Positions 9,300-18,444 of a stretch of 64,000 nt of DNA are shown one piece after another. The notes under the pieces were generated by a model. The model was not told the origin of the DNA and searched no databases. It saw nothing but the letters and a program-made list of their open reading frames with translations. The translations under genes and the position numbers were made by a program. The stretch covers positions 30,215 through 94,214 of the forward strand of contig CAJTGI010000015.1 of NCBI GenBank assembly GCA_910575435.1, given 5' to 3'. The DNA comes from Clostridiaceae bacterium (lineage in GTDB: Bacteria > Bacillota > Clostridia > Lachnospirales > Lachnospiraceae). Positions within the stretch are counted from its first letter, which is position 1; every line of letters begins with the position of its first letter.

Positions 9300-9437
9300 G
9301 GTGCGAAGTTTTGCCAGGCTCGATAACACCTCGCCAGGCAAAGCTACGATTGCACCTAAGAAGAACGGCACTAAACGTCCAGTGGACGTTTGTTCAGTGC
9401 GGACCGAAGCGGAGCGTAGAAAAAATCAGCGTTCTTC
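9300..9437 (+). repeat. Composite hairpin-rich dispersed repeat (family A with a nested family C unit)
   Basis: Bases 9300-9357 fold as a long hairpin (GGTGCGA... with ...TTGCACC) and nearly match the reverse complement of 35526-35582. A second stem follows, GAAGAACG (9360-9367) with CGTTCTTC (9430-9437). Its loop holds a 53-base unit (9367-9419) that is the inverse of the paired units at 54009-54061 and 54084-54136. The block lies between argS and the DUF815 gene and codes for nothing recognisable. Confidence 0.75.
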
Positions 9438-9496
9438 GTGTTCGCAGTTCAGCGTGTGCTGGCAGACTGGAGATTGATTTTTTTGTGGAGGGAGAT

Positions 9497-10807
9497 ATGT
9501 ATCGACTGATTTCAAAATTGGTAATTTATAGAAATTTGGGAGAGGGTTGCATCCTATACCGCCTGGCGGATATCTGCAGAAGATTCCAGTCCGGAGAGTA
9601 TGTGAAGGAAGGGCTGGTGACGGAGATTTATGAGGAAATCAACCGATTGCTTCAAATATCAACCAGCTACGGTTTTGACAAAAATTTATGGCACAATTAT
9701 CTTGCATTTATCATAGCGATGACGGAAAATCCTTTCACGCTGGTCTCTGAGAAGGTGGGAGCCAACGAGGGAACTGTGAACGAGTTTGCCAAGGGAGACT
9801 TTGCCATTTTCAGGAAACTTTTCGACTATGACTTTTCTGAGATGGAGAGGGCATTGGAGATCAACTGCTTTGACATTATCCTCCACTACAAGGCGGTGGG
9901 AAAGAGCGAGCAGATTTTCAATAAGAGCGTGAGCCAGAAAGTGCAGGAACTGAGCCGGAGCATTGAGCATGCCGGAGACGAGGTGGAAATGTATCAGATT
10001 GTGACAGGCTTTTACCGCAAATATGGGGTGGGCAAGTTTGGTCTCAATAAGGCATTTCGCATCGCGGGGGGAGAGGATGGCGGAGAAATCTTGGAACCCA
10101 TTACCTCCACCGGGGATATGGTGTTATCTGATCTGGTGGGTTATGAATCCCAGAAGCAGAAACTGATAGAGAACACCCAGGCATTCGTGGAGGGAAGGCA
10201 GGCCAACAATGTGCTCCTCTACGGAGATGCGGGGACGGGGAAATCCACCAGCGTCAAGGCAATCCTCAACCAGTATTACGGCCAGGGCCTTCGGATGATC
10301 GAGGTGTACAAGCATCAGTTCAAGGATTTGTCCAAGGTGATTGCCCAGGTGAAGAATAGGAATTACCGTTTCATTATCTATATGGATGATTTGTCCTTCG
10401 AGGAGTTTGAGATAGAGTACAAATATCTGAAGGCGGTGATCGAGGGCGGGCTGGAAACCAAGCCGGAAAATGTGCTGATCTACGCTACCTCAAATCGGAG
10501 GCACCTTATTCGGGAGACTTGGAGCGACCGCTCGGACATGTCCCAGGATGAGTTGCATCGGTCAGACACCATGCAGGAGAAACTTTCCCTGGCGGGGAGG
10601 TTTGGCGTGAGCATTGGATTTTTCAAGCCCTCCCAGAAGGAATATTTTGACATTGTTACGACCCTTGCGGCCCGTTATCCTGAGATTTCTCTCTCCCAAG
10701 AGGAGTTGTGCAGGGAGGCGAACAAATGGGAACTCAGCCATGGAGGGATATCCGGAAGGACGGCGGAGCAGTTTATACGCTATCTTCTGGGGAAGGCATC
10801 TGTGTAA
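9497..10807 (+). CDS. DUF815 family AAA+ ATPase
   Basis: 436 residues, predicted ATPase of the DUF815 family (also called IstB/ClpX-like). Walker [10 protein letters not shown] (near residue 240), Walker [13 protein letters not shown], sensor-like [13 protein letters not shown], and the arginine-bearing stretch [11 protein letters not shown] are visible. The first 200 residues are helical and specific to the family. ATG 9497 has GGAGGGAGA before it; the open frame upstream back to 9311 runs through the dispersed repeat and is not coding. The role of this widespread clostridial ATPase is not established. It is not clearly co-transcribed with its neighbours. Confidence 0.9.
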   Translation: MYRLISKLVIYRNLGEGCILYRLADICRRFQSGEYVKEGLVTEIYEEINRLLQISTSYGFDKNLWHNYLAFIIAMTENPFTLVSEKVGANEGTVNEFAKGDFAIFRKLFDYDFSEMERALEINCFDIILHYKAVGKSEQIFNKSVSQKVQELSRSIEHAGDEVEMYQIVTGFYRKYGVGKFGLNKAFRIAGGEDGGEILEPITSTGDMVLSDLVGYESQKQKLIENTQAFVEGRQANNVLLYGDAGTGKSTSVKAILNQYYGQGLRMIEVYKHQFKDLSKVIAQVKNRNYRFIIYMDDLSFEEFEIEYKYLKAVIEGGLETKPENVLIYATSNRRHLIRETWSDRSDMSQDELHRSDTMQEKLSLAGRFGVSIGFFKPSQKEYFDIVTTLAARYPEISLSQEELCREANKWELSHGGISGRTAEQFIRYLLGKASV

Positions 10808-10909
10808 CCGAGGGGATGAATCGCTGTGATTGGTGACAACATGGATATCGCAAGGGACAGTTTGGGTGTTTGCTCGAATGTCGCTTATGATGGAAAGGTA
10901 CGAGGGGAT

Positions 10910-12082
10910 ATGAAGAAAATTCATTGGTGGTGCAGGCTGCTCTTCGGCTTGGGGCTGATGCTGTGCCTTTGCAGCCGGGGAGCAGAGGCGGCTGACAAGG
11001 GGTCGCAGTTTAGGGAGCGCCTGATTCAGGGGTATAAGGATTATGTGAAATCTGTGGATGTGAAGAGCATTGGCTTGTCTGTTAAATCTTCCAGCGATAA
11101 GAAAGTGATTGACCAGGTGATAGAGGATGTGCTGAACGAGACGACAGATCTCTTTTATGCGGGGCGAGAGTTTTCCGTGTCCGCAGATAGGAGTACTGGC
11201 AAGATTATCAAGGTAAACCTGGCATACGACAAAAGATATCTGAGTGGCAGCAAGGTGAATGTGAGCAAGATTAAAAAAGTGCGGAGGCAGTTAAATGATG
11301 AAATCGCATCTATCATGAAGATAGTAAGGCCGGGAATGAGCGATGTGGAAAAGGCTTTGGTACTGCATGATTACCTGGCCCGCACGGTAGTTTATACAGA
11401 CAGCAGTTCTGCCCCCTGGCGCATTTCCGAGGAGGGGGCGATATTGAAAAAGAGGGCGAATTGCATGGGGTATGCCCTTGGATATATTGTGTTGCTTGAG
11501 AAGGCGGGAATCGAGGCAAAGTGCGTCAGTTCGGAGAGCATGGCCCACATGTGGAATCTGGTCAAAGTTGGCGGCAAATGGTATCATGTGGATTTGGTGT
11601 GGGATGCGCCTCTCAGTTCCCTGAATAGGAAGAATATGTATGGCTACGTGTGCCATGATAATTTTCTGGTCAGCAATGCCGCGATCAGAAAGACTGGGCA
11701 TAAGGGGTTTTCTGCTTCTGCTACCAGCACGAAGTATGACAAGAAATATTGGAGAAAATCGGATAGCAGTTTCTGGTATCAGGGGGGCAAGTATTATTAT
11801 GCCACGAACACGGGCATTTATGTGAGGAAGAGAATAGCGAGCGGCACTGCCAGAAGGATAAAAAAGGGCAGAATACTCTGCTTTGTGCGGCGGAAGGGAT
11901 ATAAATTTTACTGCATTGCCGGAAATCAGGCATATCGGGTGGACGTAAAGACTAGAAAGTGGAAGGCGGTCTACCAGCCTCCAGGGGGAACTAGACTGGA
12001 GCAGTTAAAATGTAGCGGTAAGAAGATTTATTTCCGCTATACCAAGGGCAGGAAGATATTTTCTGGTTCAAGGAAAATATAG
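10910..12082 (+). CDS. Secreted transglutaminase-like domain protein
   Basis: 390 residues. A signal peptide (FGLGLMLCLCSRGAEAA) is followed by a helical region, then a transglutaminase-like core with Cys in KRANCMGYALGY, His in SMAHMWNLVKV and Asp in WYHVDLVWD, the cysteine-protease-like triad of the superfamily. The C-terminal 130 residues form Tyr/Lys-rich beta repeats (WYQGGKYYYATN, GYKFYCIAGN) suggesting a wall- or glycan-binding part. ATG 10910 is chosen because GAGGGG and the signal peptide follow; the frame opens upstream at 10826. Extracellular action on proteins or peptidoglycan peptides is inferred. Confidence 0.85.
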   Translation: MKKIHWWCRLLFGLGLMLCLCSRGAEAADKGSQFRERLIQGYKDYVKSVDVKSIGLSVKSSSDKKVIDQVIEDVLNETTDLFYAGREFSVSADRSTGKIIKVNLAYDKRYLSGSKVNVSKIKKVRRQLNDEIASIMKIVRPGMSDVEKALVLHDYLARTVVYTDSSSAPWRISEEGAILKKRANCMGYALGYIVLLEKAGIEAKCVSSESMAHMWNLVKVGGKWYHVDLVWDAPLSSLNRKNMYGYVCHDNFLVSNAAIRKTGHKGFSASATSTKYDKKYWRKSDSSFWYQGGKYYYATNTGIYVRKRIASGTARRIKKGRILCFVRRKGYKFYCIAGNQAYRVDVKTRKWKAVYQPPGGTRLEQLKCSGKKIYFRYTKGRKIFSGSRKI

Positions 12083-12110
12083 AGAAGCCTTTCAGACAAA
12101 TGGGCATTAG

Positions 12111-12149
12111 AAAAGCGAGGGACATTCAGAAATGGTTCCTCGCTTTTTG
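12111..12149. terminator. Bidirectional intrinsic terminator
   Basis: AAAAGCGAGG (12111-12120) pairs with CCTCGCTTTT (12138-12147), with A and T runs on either side. It lies between the converging transglutaminase-like and degV genes and can serve both. Confidence 0.85.
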
Positions 12150-12157
12150 AATTTGTA

Positions 12158-12994
12158 TTAGTATGCCACCACGATGCCCCCATCTGCCGCATAGAGGGAA
12201 CTGATCCCGCCTGTTTCTGTGATTATCGCATCTCGGAAAGGCACGGTGGCCAGAATGGTTTCTTTTACCAGTTCTGCCCTACTGGCATTGTTGCAATGGC
12301 TGATGACCAATGTGCTTTCCGAGGGGGATACTGCGTCTGCCTTTACTGCCTCGGCCATCTTTCCGATGGCTTTCTTCATGCCCCTGCCCTGGGAATATTT
12401 ATCAATCTGGCCATTTCCGTCGGAGGTCATAACTAATTTGATATTCAGGGCGTTGACTAACAGGGCGGTTATGTTAGATAGACGCCCGTTTTTCCGAAGC
12501 ATTTCCAAGGTTTCCAGAACAAATTTCGTGCCCATGTGCGAGATGAAATCTTCCACCTGGCTGACAATGTCTCCGAAGGGAACGCCTTTTTCAATGCGCT
12601 TCTGGATTTCCAACGCCGACAGGGTCTGTCCGGCAGAGGCAGATTTGGAATCAAAGACGTGTATATTTTTGGGGGCGTGTTCCTCGCTGTACATCTGCTT
12701 GGCCAGTTCCGCGCTGTTAAAGGAGCCGCTTAAGTGGCCGGACAGCGTGATGATATAAATGTCGTCTGCCTGGTCAAAATACTCCATATACTTTTCGGGG
12801 CTGGGGCAGGAGGATTTTGGGCATTCCGGGGTTTCGCTAACCCGGCGCAGGAAATCTTTCTGGTCAAAGGTTTCATCGTCTATGATGTCCCGATCGCCCA
12901 CATGGAGGGTGAGGGGAATCCGGATGAAGTGGGAGTCCTGCTCCATGGCGGGAGTGAAATCAGTACAACTGTCACAAAGAATCAAATAGGACAT
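12158..12994 (-). CDS. DegV family fatty-acid-binding protein
   Basis: 278 residues. The start SYLILCDSCTDFT, the FDQKDFLRR segment, TPECPKSSCPSPEKY, YIITLSGHLSGSFNSA and FETLE-like VLETLEMLRKNGRLS are DegV hallmarks. DegV (FakB-type) proteins hold a single fatty acid; FakB partners present it to the kinase FakA for phosphorylation. No fakA is in this window, so whether this copy works in fatty-acid activation is open. GGAG precedes the ATG on the minus strand. Confidence 0.93.
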   Translation of the reverse strand: MSYLILCDSCTDFTPAMEQDSHFIRIPLTLHVGDRDIIDDETFDQKDFLRRVSETPECPKSSCPSPEKYMEYFDQADDIYIITLSGHLSGSFNSAELAKQMYSEEHAPKNIHVFDSKSASAGQTLSALEIQKRIEKGVPFGDIVSQVEDFISHMGTKFVLETLEMLRKNGRLSNITALLVNALNIKLVMTSDGNGQIDKYSQGRGMKKAIGKMAEAVKADAVSPSESTLVISHCNNASRAELVKETILATVPFRDAIITETGGISSLYAADGGIVVAY

Positions 12995-13308
12995 AGCGTT
13001 CTCCGTTCTGCCGTTTGGCGTAATTAATATTCAATGGCAACAATAGTATACCCTGAAATTTTCAGGATAAACCTATGATAGTTTACAAGAAAAAATCATA
13101 TAGAATACAACACAAAAACATGTGGTATTTAATACTATGTATATTAACATCTGTATCCGTGCGTGTCAATGGTAATGCGACATAATTTCAGTGGTTTTTG
13201 ACTGCCGCAGTTACTCTTCCCTATGAACTGTGAATAGTAACCTGCTGTAGCCGTGAATCTTAATGCTTCATTCCGAGAGGGCAGGACAAGCTGCTGGGTA
13301 ATTACTGA

Positions 13309-13337
13309 TTGCATCATATATATAAAGATGTTACAAT
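13309..13337 (+). promoter_or_regulatory. Sigma-A promoter driving a short terminated transcript
   Basis: TTGCAT (13309-13314), 17 bases, TACAAT (13332-13337). Initiation would fall near 13344, only about 80 bases before a terminator hairpin, so this promoter makes a small RNA or an attenuated leader for the downstream U32 gene. The rest of the 478-base gap (12995-13484) holds a relic of a GTTACTATTCA-type repeat near 13210-13245 and nothing else I recognise. Confidence 0.65.
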
Positions 13338-13343
13338 AGAAGC

Positions 13344-13423
13344 ATTGATTAGGGGTTGCTGAAAGAATCTAGTGTACCGATGCGTTGCTATTTGTGGACG
13401 TGTCAGTACACTAGTCCTTTTTT
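13344..13423 (+). ncRNA. Candidate ~80-nt small RNA or attenuator leader
   Basis: Downstream of a well-formed promoter. CTAGTGTAC (13369-13377) pairs perfectly with GTACACTAG (13406-13414), followed by TCCTTTTTT, an intrinsic terminator with a 28-base loop. There is no open frame with a ribosome site. It ends about 60 bases before the trhP-like start, so it is either an independent RNA or a transcription attenuator of that gene. Confidence 0.5.
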
Positions 13424-13484
13424 GCAACATATGGCGAAATAGTTGAAAACATGAGTATATCGAATTAATAGAATGGAGCGAAGG

Positions 13485-14717
13485 ATGTTAGAGAATGGAA
13501 AGCCGGAACTTCTAGTGCCTGCCAGCAGCCTGGAGGTTCTGAAGGTAGCAGTGATTTATGGAGCGGACGCAGTATATATCGGAGGCGATCTGTATGGATT
13601 GCGGGCGAAGGCGAAGAACTTTTCCATGGAGGAGATGGGTGAGGGGATTGCCTTTGCCCATGCCCGTGGCAAGCGTGTGTTCGTCACGGCCAATATTACG
13701 GCGCACAATAGGGATCTTGAGGGGATTCGGGGATATTTTCACGAATTGAAAGAGATTGGGCCGGATGCATTGATTATTTCTGACCCCGGGGTATTTGCCA
13801 TTGCTAGGGAGGTGTGCCCGGAAATCGAGGTGCATATCAGCACCCAGGCAAATAACGTGAATTTCGGGACCTATCTCTTCTGGCACCAGCAGGGAGCCAG
13901 GCGGGTGGTCTCTGCCCGGGAGCTGACGTTGGAGGAGATTAAGGAGATTCGGAAAAATATTCCGGAGGAGCTGGAGATTGAAACTTTTATCCACGGCGCC
14001 ATGTGCATTTCCTATTCCGGCAGATGCCTGCTGAGCAATTATTTTACGGGGAGGGATGCCAACCTGGGCGCCTGTACCCATCCCTGCCGCTGGAAATATT
14101 ACCTGATGGAGGAGAATCGTCCCGGGGAATATCTTCCGGTGGAGGAGAATGAGCGGGGGACGTATATTTTTAACTCCAAGGATTTGTGCATGATTGAGCA
14201 TATTCCGGACTTGGTGGAGGCTGGGATTGACAGTTTTAAGATCGAGGGGAGGATGAAGACGGCGCTTTACGTGGCGGATGTGGCCAGGACGTACCGTCAG
14301 GCTATTGATGATTATTTTATTTCTCCAGAATTATATGAATCTCGCAGGGAGTATTATCTGCAGGAGATATCCAAGTGTACCTATCGGCAGTATACCACCG
14401 GATTTTTCTATGGGCCTACGACCTATGAGTCCCAGATATATGACAACAGCACCTATGTGAAGGAATACACCTATCTGGGGATTGCCGGGGAAGTGGACGA
14501 GAAGGGATTCGTGGAGATGGAGCAGAAGAATAAATTCTGCGTGGGAGACCGTGTGGAGATGATGAAGCCCTCTGGGGAAAATGTATCGGTGACGGTGGAG
14601 CGGATGCTTGACGGGCAGGGCAGGGAGACGGACAGTTGCCCCCATCCCAAGGAAAGGATCAAGGTTTTGTTTAGCCAGGTGCCGGAGACGATGGATATTA
14701 TTCGGGTGAGAGCGTGA
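13485..14717 (+). CDS. U32 family peptidase, TrhP-like tRNA hydroxylation protein
   Basis: 410 residues. KPELLVPASSLEVLKVAV, YGADAVYIGG, TQANNVNF and the U32 signature region ETFIHGAMCISYSGRCLLS with clustered cysteines (GACTHPCRWKY) place it in the U32 family. Members YegQ/YrrN-O (TrhP) form 5-hydroxyuridine at U34 of tRNA; E. coli RlhA hydroxylates 23S rRNA. The C-terminal beta domain (IAGEVDEKGFVEMEQKNKF) is the usual one. ATG 13485 has GGAGCGAAGG in front and is preferred to ATG 13473. The stop codon lies in the first unit of a tandem repeat. Confidence 0.88.
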   Translation: MLENGKPELLVPASSLEVLKVAVIYGADAVYIGGDLYGLRAKAKNFSMEEMGEGIAFAHARGKRVFVTANITAHNRDLEGIRGYFHELKEIGPDALIISDPGVFAIAREVCPEIEVHISTQANNVNFGTYLFWHQQGARRVVSARELTLEEIKEIRKNIPEELEIETFIHGAMCISYSGRCLLSNYFTGRDANLGACTHPCRWKYYLMEENRPGEYLPVEENERGTYIFNSKDLCMIEHIPDLVEAGIDSFKIEGRMKTALYVADVARTYRQAIDDYFISPELYESRREYYLQEISKCTYRQYTTGFFYGPTTYESQIYDNSTYVKEYTYLGIAGEVDEKGFVEMEQKNKFCVGDRVEMMKPSGENVSVTVERMLDGQGRETDSCPHPKERIKVLFSQVPETMDIIRVRA

Positions 14718-14817
14718 AAAATGATGCAAGTGAGAGCGTGAAAAATATGCAAGTGAGAGCGTGAAAAATGATGCGAGTGAGAGTGTGAAAAAATATGCAG
14801 GTGAGAGTGTGATAGTT
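14706..14817 (+). repeat. 23-24-bp tandem repeat at a gene's 3' end
   Basis: Four full units and a part of a fifth, each starting GTGAGAG(C/T)GTGA and followed by AAAAATGATGCAA or close variants. The first unit contains the last codons and the stop of the U32 gene, so each further unit repeats that end, stop included. The rest of the gap to 14969 shows no gene. Confidence 0.85.
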
Positions 14818-14969
14818 GAGGTATTGAAATGGCGGGAGATTTGAGGTATGATAGGAAATAGGAGTGTTTTTCCAAAATAGTACAGTATTTTATTGCGAAA
14901 ATGCCCATGGGCTATGTCAGTGGGTTGTCCGTGTGAAAATGAAGGCAATAGGTGAGAAGGAGAGAAATT

Positions 14970-16427
14970 ATGACGGTTCAGGAGAAGTATTTGCAGATTG
15001 CGGAGGAAGTGATTGCGAAAGGCCCATATAAGCCAGACTGGGTTTCTTTTGGGGATTACCAGCCGCCCAGGTGGTTTCAGAATGCCAAGTTTGGCATCTT
15101 TATCCACTGGGGGCTTTTTAGCGTTCCTGCTTTCCGCAATGAGTGGTATTCTAGGAATATGTACATCCAGAGTATGGAGGAGTGGGAGCACCACCGCAAG
15201 ACATTTGGGGAGCACACGAAGTTCGGGTACAAGGATTTCATTCCCATGTTTACGGCACCCAAATTCCAGCCAAAGGAATGGGTGAAGTTATTTAAGAAGG
15301 CGGGGGCAAAATACGTGATGCCGGTGGCAGAGCATCACGATGGATTTCAGATGTATGATTCTGAAATCAGCGAGTGGAATGTGAAGAATATGGCTATGAA
15401 GCGGGATGTGCTGGGAGAGCTGAAGGAGGCAATCCTGGAGGAGGGGCTGGAATTTTGCGAGTCCAACCACAGGGTGGAGCATGCGTTCTTCTTTGGCCAC
15501 GGCAAGGAATTTGACAGCGACGTGAAGGATCCTATGAAACTGGGGGATTTCTATTATCCTTCCATGCCGGAGCCGGACAATCAGGATCTGTATAGCCCGG
15601 CTCCGCCTGCGGATTTTCTGGAGGACTGGCTGGCAAGGAATGTGGAGCTGGTGGAGAAGTACCAGCCTTCCATGGTGTATTTTGACTGGTGGGTGCAGCA
15701 TGAGTCCGTGAAGCCCTATCTCTTGAAATTTGCTGCCTATTATTACAATAAGGGATTGGAGTGGGGCAGGGAAGTGGGCATTTCCTACAAGCATGATGCC
15801 ATGATGCTGGGAACGGGCATTCTGGACATGGAGAGGGGGCATTTTTCGGATGCCAAGCCTTTCAGCTGGCAGGCGGATACCTCCATGGCATTTAATTCCT
15901 GGTGCTACACGGAGCAGAACCGCTTCAAGACCACCCAGGACATCTTGCAGGATCTGGTGGACATCGTGAGTAAGAATGGATGTCTTCTTCTTAATGTAGG
16001 GCCCAAGGCGGACGGCACCATCTGTGAGGAGGAGGAAAAGATCCTCACGGAGATTGGGGAGTGGATGGATGTGAATGGCGAGGCGATTTACGGAACCCAT
16101 CCCTGGCGCGTTCAGGCGGAGGGCGATACGGAAGTGGTGGAGGGCATGTTCTCCGAGGAGAACAGGAAGGCCTTTGATGCCAGGGATATCCGCTTTACCT
16201 GCAAGGGAGACTGCATCTACATCATTCCCATGCAGCAGCATGGGGAGGACGTGATTGTGAAGAGTATGGGGGAGGACAGCAAGGACTTCCATGGAATCAT
16301 CAAAGAATTTGTGGCCCTTGGCTATGAAGAAAAGCCGGAGTTTACAAGGGAGGCGGACAGGATGATAATCCATGCGCCATTTGTTGACAGCGACAGGCCA
16401 GTGGTATACCGCATGAGGCTTGGATAG
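14970..16427 (+). CDS. Alpha-L-fucosidase, GH29
   Basis: 485 residues, no signal peptide, so probably cytosolic. GH29 blocks: WFQNAKFGIFIHWGLFSVPA, EWYSRNMY, the FxPKEWVKLFKKAGAKY core, EHHDGFQMYDS, and MVYFDWWVQ whose Asp is the expected nucleophile; NGCLLLNVGPKADGTI closes the barrel. It would release L-fucose from imported fucosylated oligosaccharides. ATG 14970 follows AAGGAGAGAAATT; the open frame starts six codons earlier. fucO, for use of fucose via lactaldehyde, is at the far right of the window, not in the same operon. Confidence 0.92.
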   Translation: MTVQEKYLQIAEEVIAKGPYKPDWVSFGDYQPPRWFQNAKFGIFIHWGLFSVPAFRNEWYSRNMYIQSMEEWEHHRKTFGEHTKFGYKDFIPMFTAPKFQPKEWVKLFKKAGAKYVMPVAEHHDGFQMYDSEISEWNVKNMAMKRDVLGELKEAILEEGLEFCESNHRVEHAFFFGHGKEFDSDVKDPMKLGDFYYPSMPEPDNQDLYSPAPPADFLEDWLARNVELVEKYQPSMVYFDWWVQHESVKPYLLKFAAYYYNKGLEWGREVGISYKHDAMMLGTGILDMERGHFSDAKPFSWQADTSMAFNSWCYTEQNRFKTTQDILQDLVDIVSKNGCLLLNVGPKADGTICEEEEKILTEIGEWMDVNGEAIYGTHPWRVQAEGDTEVVEGMFSEENRKAFDARDIRFTCKGDCIYIIPMQQHGEDVIVKSMGEDSKDFHGIIKEFVALGYEEKPEFTREADRMIIHAPFVDSDRPVVYRMRLG

Positions 16428-16457
16428 GGAACTGGCAGGGATTATTTGCGCATAATG

Positions 16458-16500
16458 GAAAAGTGGCAGGATATGGCATTCTGTCACTTTTCTTGTTTTT
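16458..16500 (+). terminator. Intrinsic terminator after the fucosidase gene
   Basis: GAAAAGTGGCAG (16458-16469) pairs with CTGTCACTTTTC (16481-16492) with one mismatch, followed by TTGTTTTT. Confidence 0.8.
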
Positions 16501-16569
16501 ATTAGGGCAATTTCTATTAAGATTATTCTCGAAAGTCATGTTATATTAAAAGGGAAAGGAGGGTCATAT

Positions 16570-16986
16570 ATGAACGATGATACAGTTGTAAAGAAGGTAG
16601 TGGACTATATAGAAACACATATGAATGAGGATTTGTCTCTTGATAACATAGCAGATGCAATAAATTATTCAAAATTTTATATAGCCAGAATTTTTACTGA
16701 AGAAACAAAATGTACGGTTTATAAATACATACAAGGTCGCAGGTTGACTTTGGCTGCCCAAAAACTTGTGGAAACAGAGCGGCCCATTGTTGAAATTGCC
16801 TATGAAGCACATTACGATTCACAGCAGGCTTTCACGTTGGCTTTTAAGCAATTATATGAATGCACGCCTCATATTTATAGGAAAAATGGCATGTTCTATC
16901 CTAAGCAATCGAAGATTAGCATGATGAGTTCCCTTGATGGACGCTCATTTATGTATTATTTAGCGGGAGGAAAATTAGTGGCATGA
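16570..16986 (+). CDS. AraC family DNA-binding regulator (HTH only)
   Basis: 138 residues. Two helix-turn-helix units of the AraC/XylS type: [21 protein letters not shown] and [21 protein letters not shown], followed by the family ending TPHIYRKN. There is no sensor domain, only a 35-residue tail after the HTH. GGAGGG precedes the ATG. Its TGA overlaps the ATG of the ClpP gene by four bases, so the two are coupled. The tail could bind a partner, but nothing in the sequence says which. Confidence 0.85.
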   Translation: MNDDTVVKKVVDYIETHMNEDLSLDNIADAINYSKFYIARIFTEETKCTVYKYIQGRRLTLAAQKLVETERPIVEIAYEAHYDSQQAFTLAFKQLYECTPHIYRKNGMFYPKQSKISMMSSLDGRSFMYYLAGGKLVA

Positions 16987-17573
16987 GTACAATTCCGTAT
17001 GTTATTGAGCGAACGAGCCAAGGAGAACGCAGTTATGATATTTTTTCAAGGCTATTGTCCGACAGGATTGTTTTTTTGGGAGAAGAAGTAAGTGATGTTT
17101 CAGCGAGTGTGATTGTTGCGCAAATGCTTTTTTTAGAGGCACAAGACCCGGGAAAAGACATTCAGCTATATATAAATAGTCCGGGTGGTTCTGTTTCGGC
17201 GGGGTTTGCTATTTATGACACGATGCAATATGTCAAATGTGATGTTTCGACAATATGTATAGGTCTTGCCGCCAGTTTTGGAGCATTTTTATTGGCGGGA
17301 GGGGCAAAAGGAAAACGTCTTGCCTTGCCTAATGCAGAAATTATGATACATCAGCCTGCTATTCATGGAAATGGGATTCAGGGGCAGGCAACTGATATAA
17401 AAATTACATCTGACCACATGCAAAAAAGCAAGGAACGATTAAATGCCATCTTAGCAGAAAATACGGGCAAAAGTATTGACGAGATTGCCGCTGCGACGGA
17501 ACGTGATAATTATATGACGGTAAGAGAGGCATTGGACTTTGGATTGATTGATCAAATGATAGAGAAGCGTTAA
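16983..17573 (+). CDS. ClpP family serine protease (accessory copy)
   Basis: 196 residues, normal ClpP length. Catalytic Ser in [14 protein letters not shown], His in [13 protein letters not shown] and Asp in [28 protein letters not shown] is the oxyanion-hole region. The core ClpP of Clostridia normally lies beside tig and clpX; this one is coupled to an AraC regulator, so it is probably a second, specialised copy that joins an ATPase encoded elsewhere. No clpX/clpA gene is in the window. Confidence 0.9.
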   Translation: MSTIPYVIERTSQGERSYDIFSRLLSDRIVFLGEEVSDVSASVIVAQMLFLEAQDPGKDIQLYINSPGGSVSAGFAIYDTMQYVKCDVSTICIGLAASFGAFLLAGGAKGKRLALPNAEIMIHQPAIHGNGIQGQATDIKITSDHMQKSKERLNAILAENTGKSIDEIAAATERDNYMTVREALDFGLIDQMIEKR

Positions 17574-17670
17574 GTTGTAGGGGAAATGTTGCGTGATTTT
17601 TCGCTTGCCAGTTGAATCTCAAAATTGACATAGATTATAAAAATTGTAGAAACTGTCATATGCTTAGCAC

Positions 17671-17721
17671 TTGACATTTGTTGAGCAATCGCTTAATATA
17701 TAGAGGTGTTAAGCGATTGCT
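17671..17721 (+). promoter_or_regulatory. Promoter with overlapping inverted-repeat operator for the TetR gene
   Basis: Perfect TTGACA (17671-17676), 17 bases, TAATAT (17694-17699). AGCAATCGCTTAA (17684-17696) is exactly repeated in reverse as TTAAGCGATTGCT (17709-17721), spanning the -10 box and the start point. It fits self-repression by the TetR protein encoded next. Confidence 0.8.
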
Positions 17722-17764
17722 TAATAAGAAAGAACGCATTGTTGTTGCAAGACTGGAGAGCAAA

Positions 17765-18337
17765 ATGACTAAGAAAGAAGAACAATATGAAATGAGAAAA
17801 TATCAGATTTTAGATATTTCGTTGAATCATTTCATAAGGTATGGATTTTATGGGGCATCTACTAGAAAGATCGCAGAGGAAGCAGGAATTAGCTCGGGTT
17901 TAATGTTTCATTATTTCCCAAACAAATTGTCTTTGTACGAGGCATTGGTGGAAATAGGGTGTGAGAGATTATCAATTGCCAGTGTAGAGAATGAATTGCC
18001 ATTGGTGTTTTTTGAAAAACAAGTTGAATGGTTTTTAACTTCTGCCACCCAGAATAATTTTGCACTAAGAATGTTTGTCTTTATGGGACTGGCAGCAATC
18101 AATGCCAAGGATGTTTCAGAACGAGCCGCCCAAATGATAAAAGCACATGATGTCGAGGCAATGAGCGTTCCATATATAGAAAAAGGGCAGGAATTAGGTG
18201 TTATCCGAGAGGGGGATCCGCTGACGCTTTCCGTATTATTTTATAGTAGTATTCAGGGTTTTGCAGAAACCTTGGCTGCAAGAGGCGATCTGAAATTACC
18301 AGATAAAGAATGGTTTTTAGCAATATTGAAAGCGTAG
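17765..18337 (+). CDS. TetR/AcrR family repressor
   Basis: 190 residues. The N-terminal HTH reads YGFYGASTRKIAEEAGISSGLMFHYFPNKLSLYEAL, the TetR signature with the GLMFHYF recognition helix. The C-terminal ligand domain is helical. ATG 17765 with GGAGAGC in front is chosen; the frame runs back to 17678 across the operator. It likely controls itself and the CPBP protease 107 bases downstream through the inverted repeat at its promoter. Confidence 0.9.
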   Translation: MTKKEEQYEMRKYQILDISLNHFIRYGFYGASTRKIAEEAGISSGLMFHYFPNKLSLYEALVEIGCERLSIASVENELPLVFFEKQVEWFLTSATQNNFALRMFVFMGLAAINAKDVSERAAQMIKAHDVEAMSVPYIEKGQELGVIREGDPLTLSVLFYSSIQGFAETLAARGDLKLPDKEWFLAILKA

Positions 18338-18444
18338 CAATCAAAGAGTAAGTTGTTAAAATTCCTGTTGCGATGGTCCTATATGATACAAAAAATTGAG
18401 ATTATGCCAAATAATTTATAAAAAAAGAATATGGAGAAGGGAAG

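Noticed and set aside
9311-9496. Upstream extension of the DUF815 ATPase
   Set aside because: It translates the dispersed repeat; ATG 9497 has a strong ribosome site and matches the family start.
13200-13245. Full MITE copy before the U32 gene
   Set aside because: Only a short CTGTGAATAGTAAC-type relic is visible; no second end or target duplication was found.
14706-14817. CRISPR-like array
   Set aside because: The units are contiguous 23-24-bp direct repeats without spacers, and no cas genes are near.
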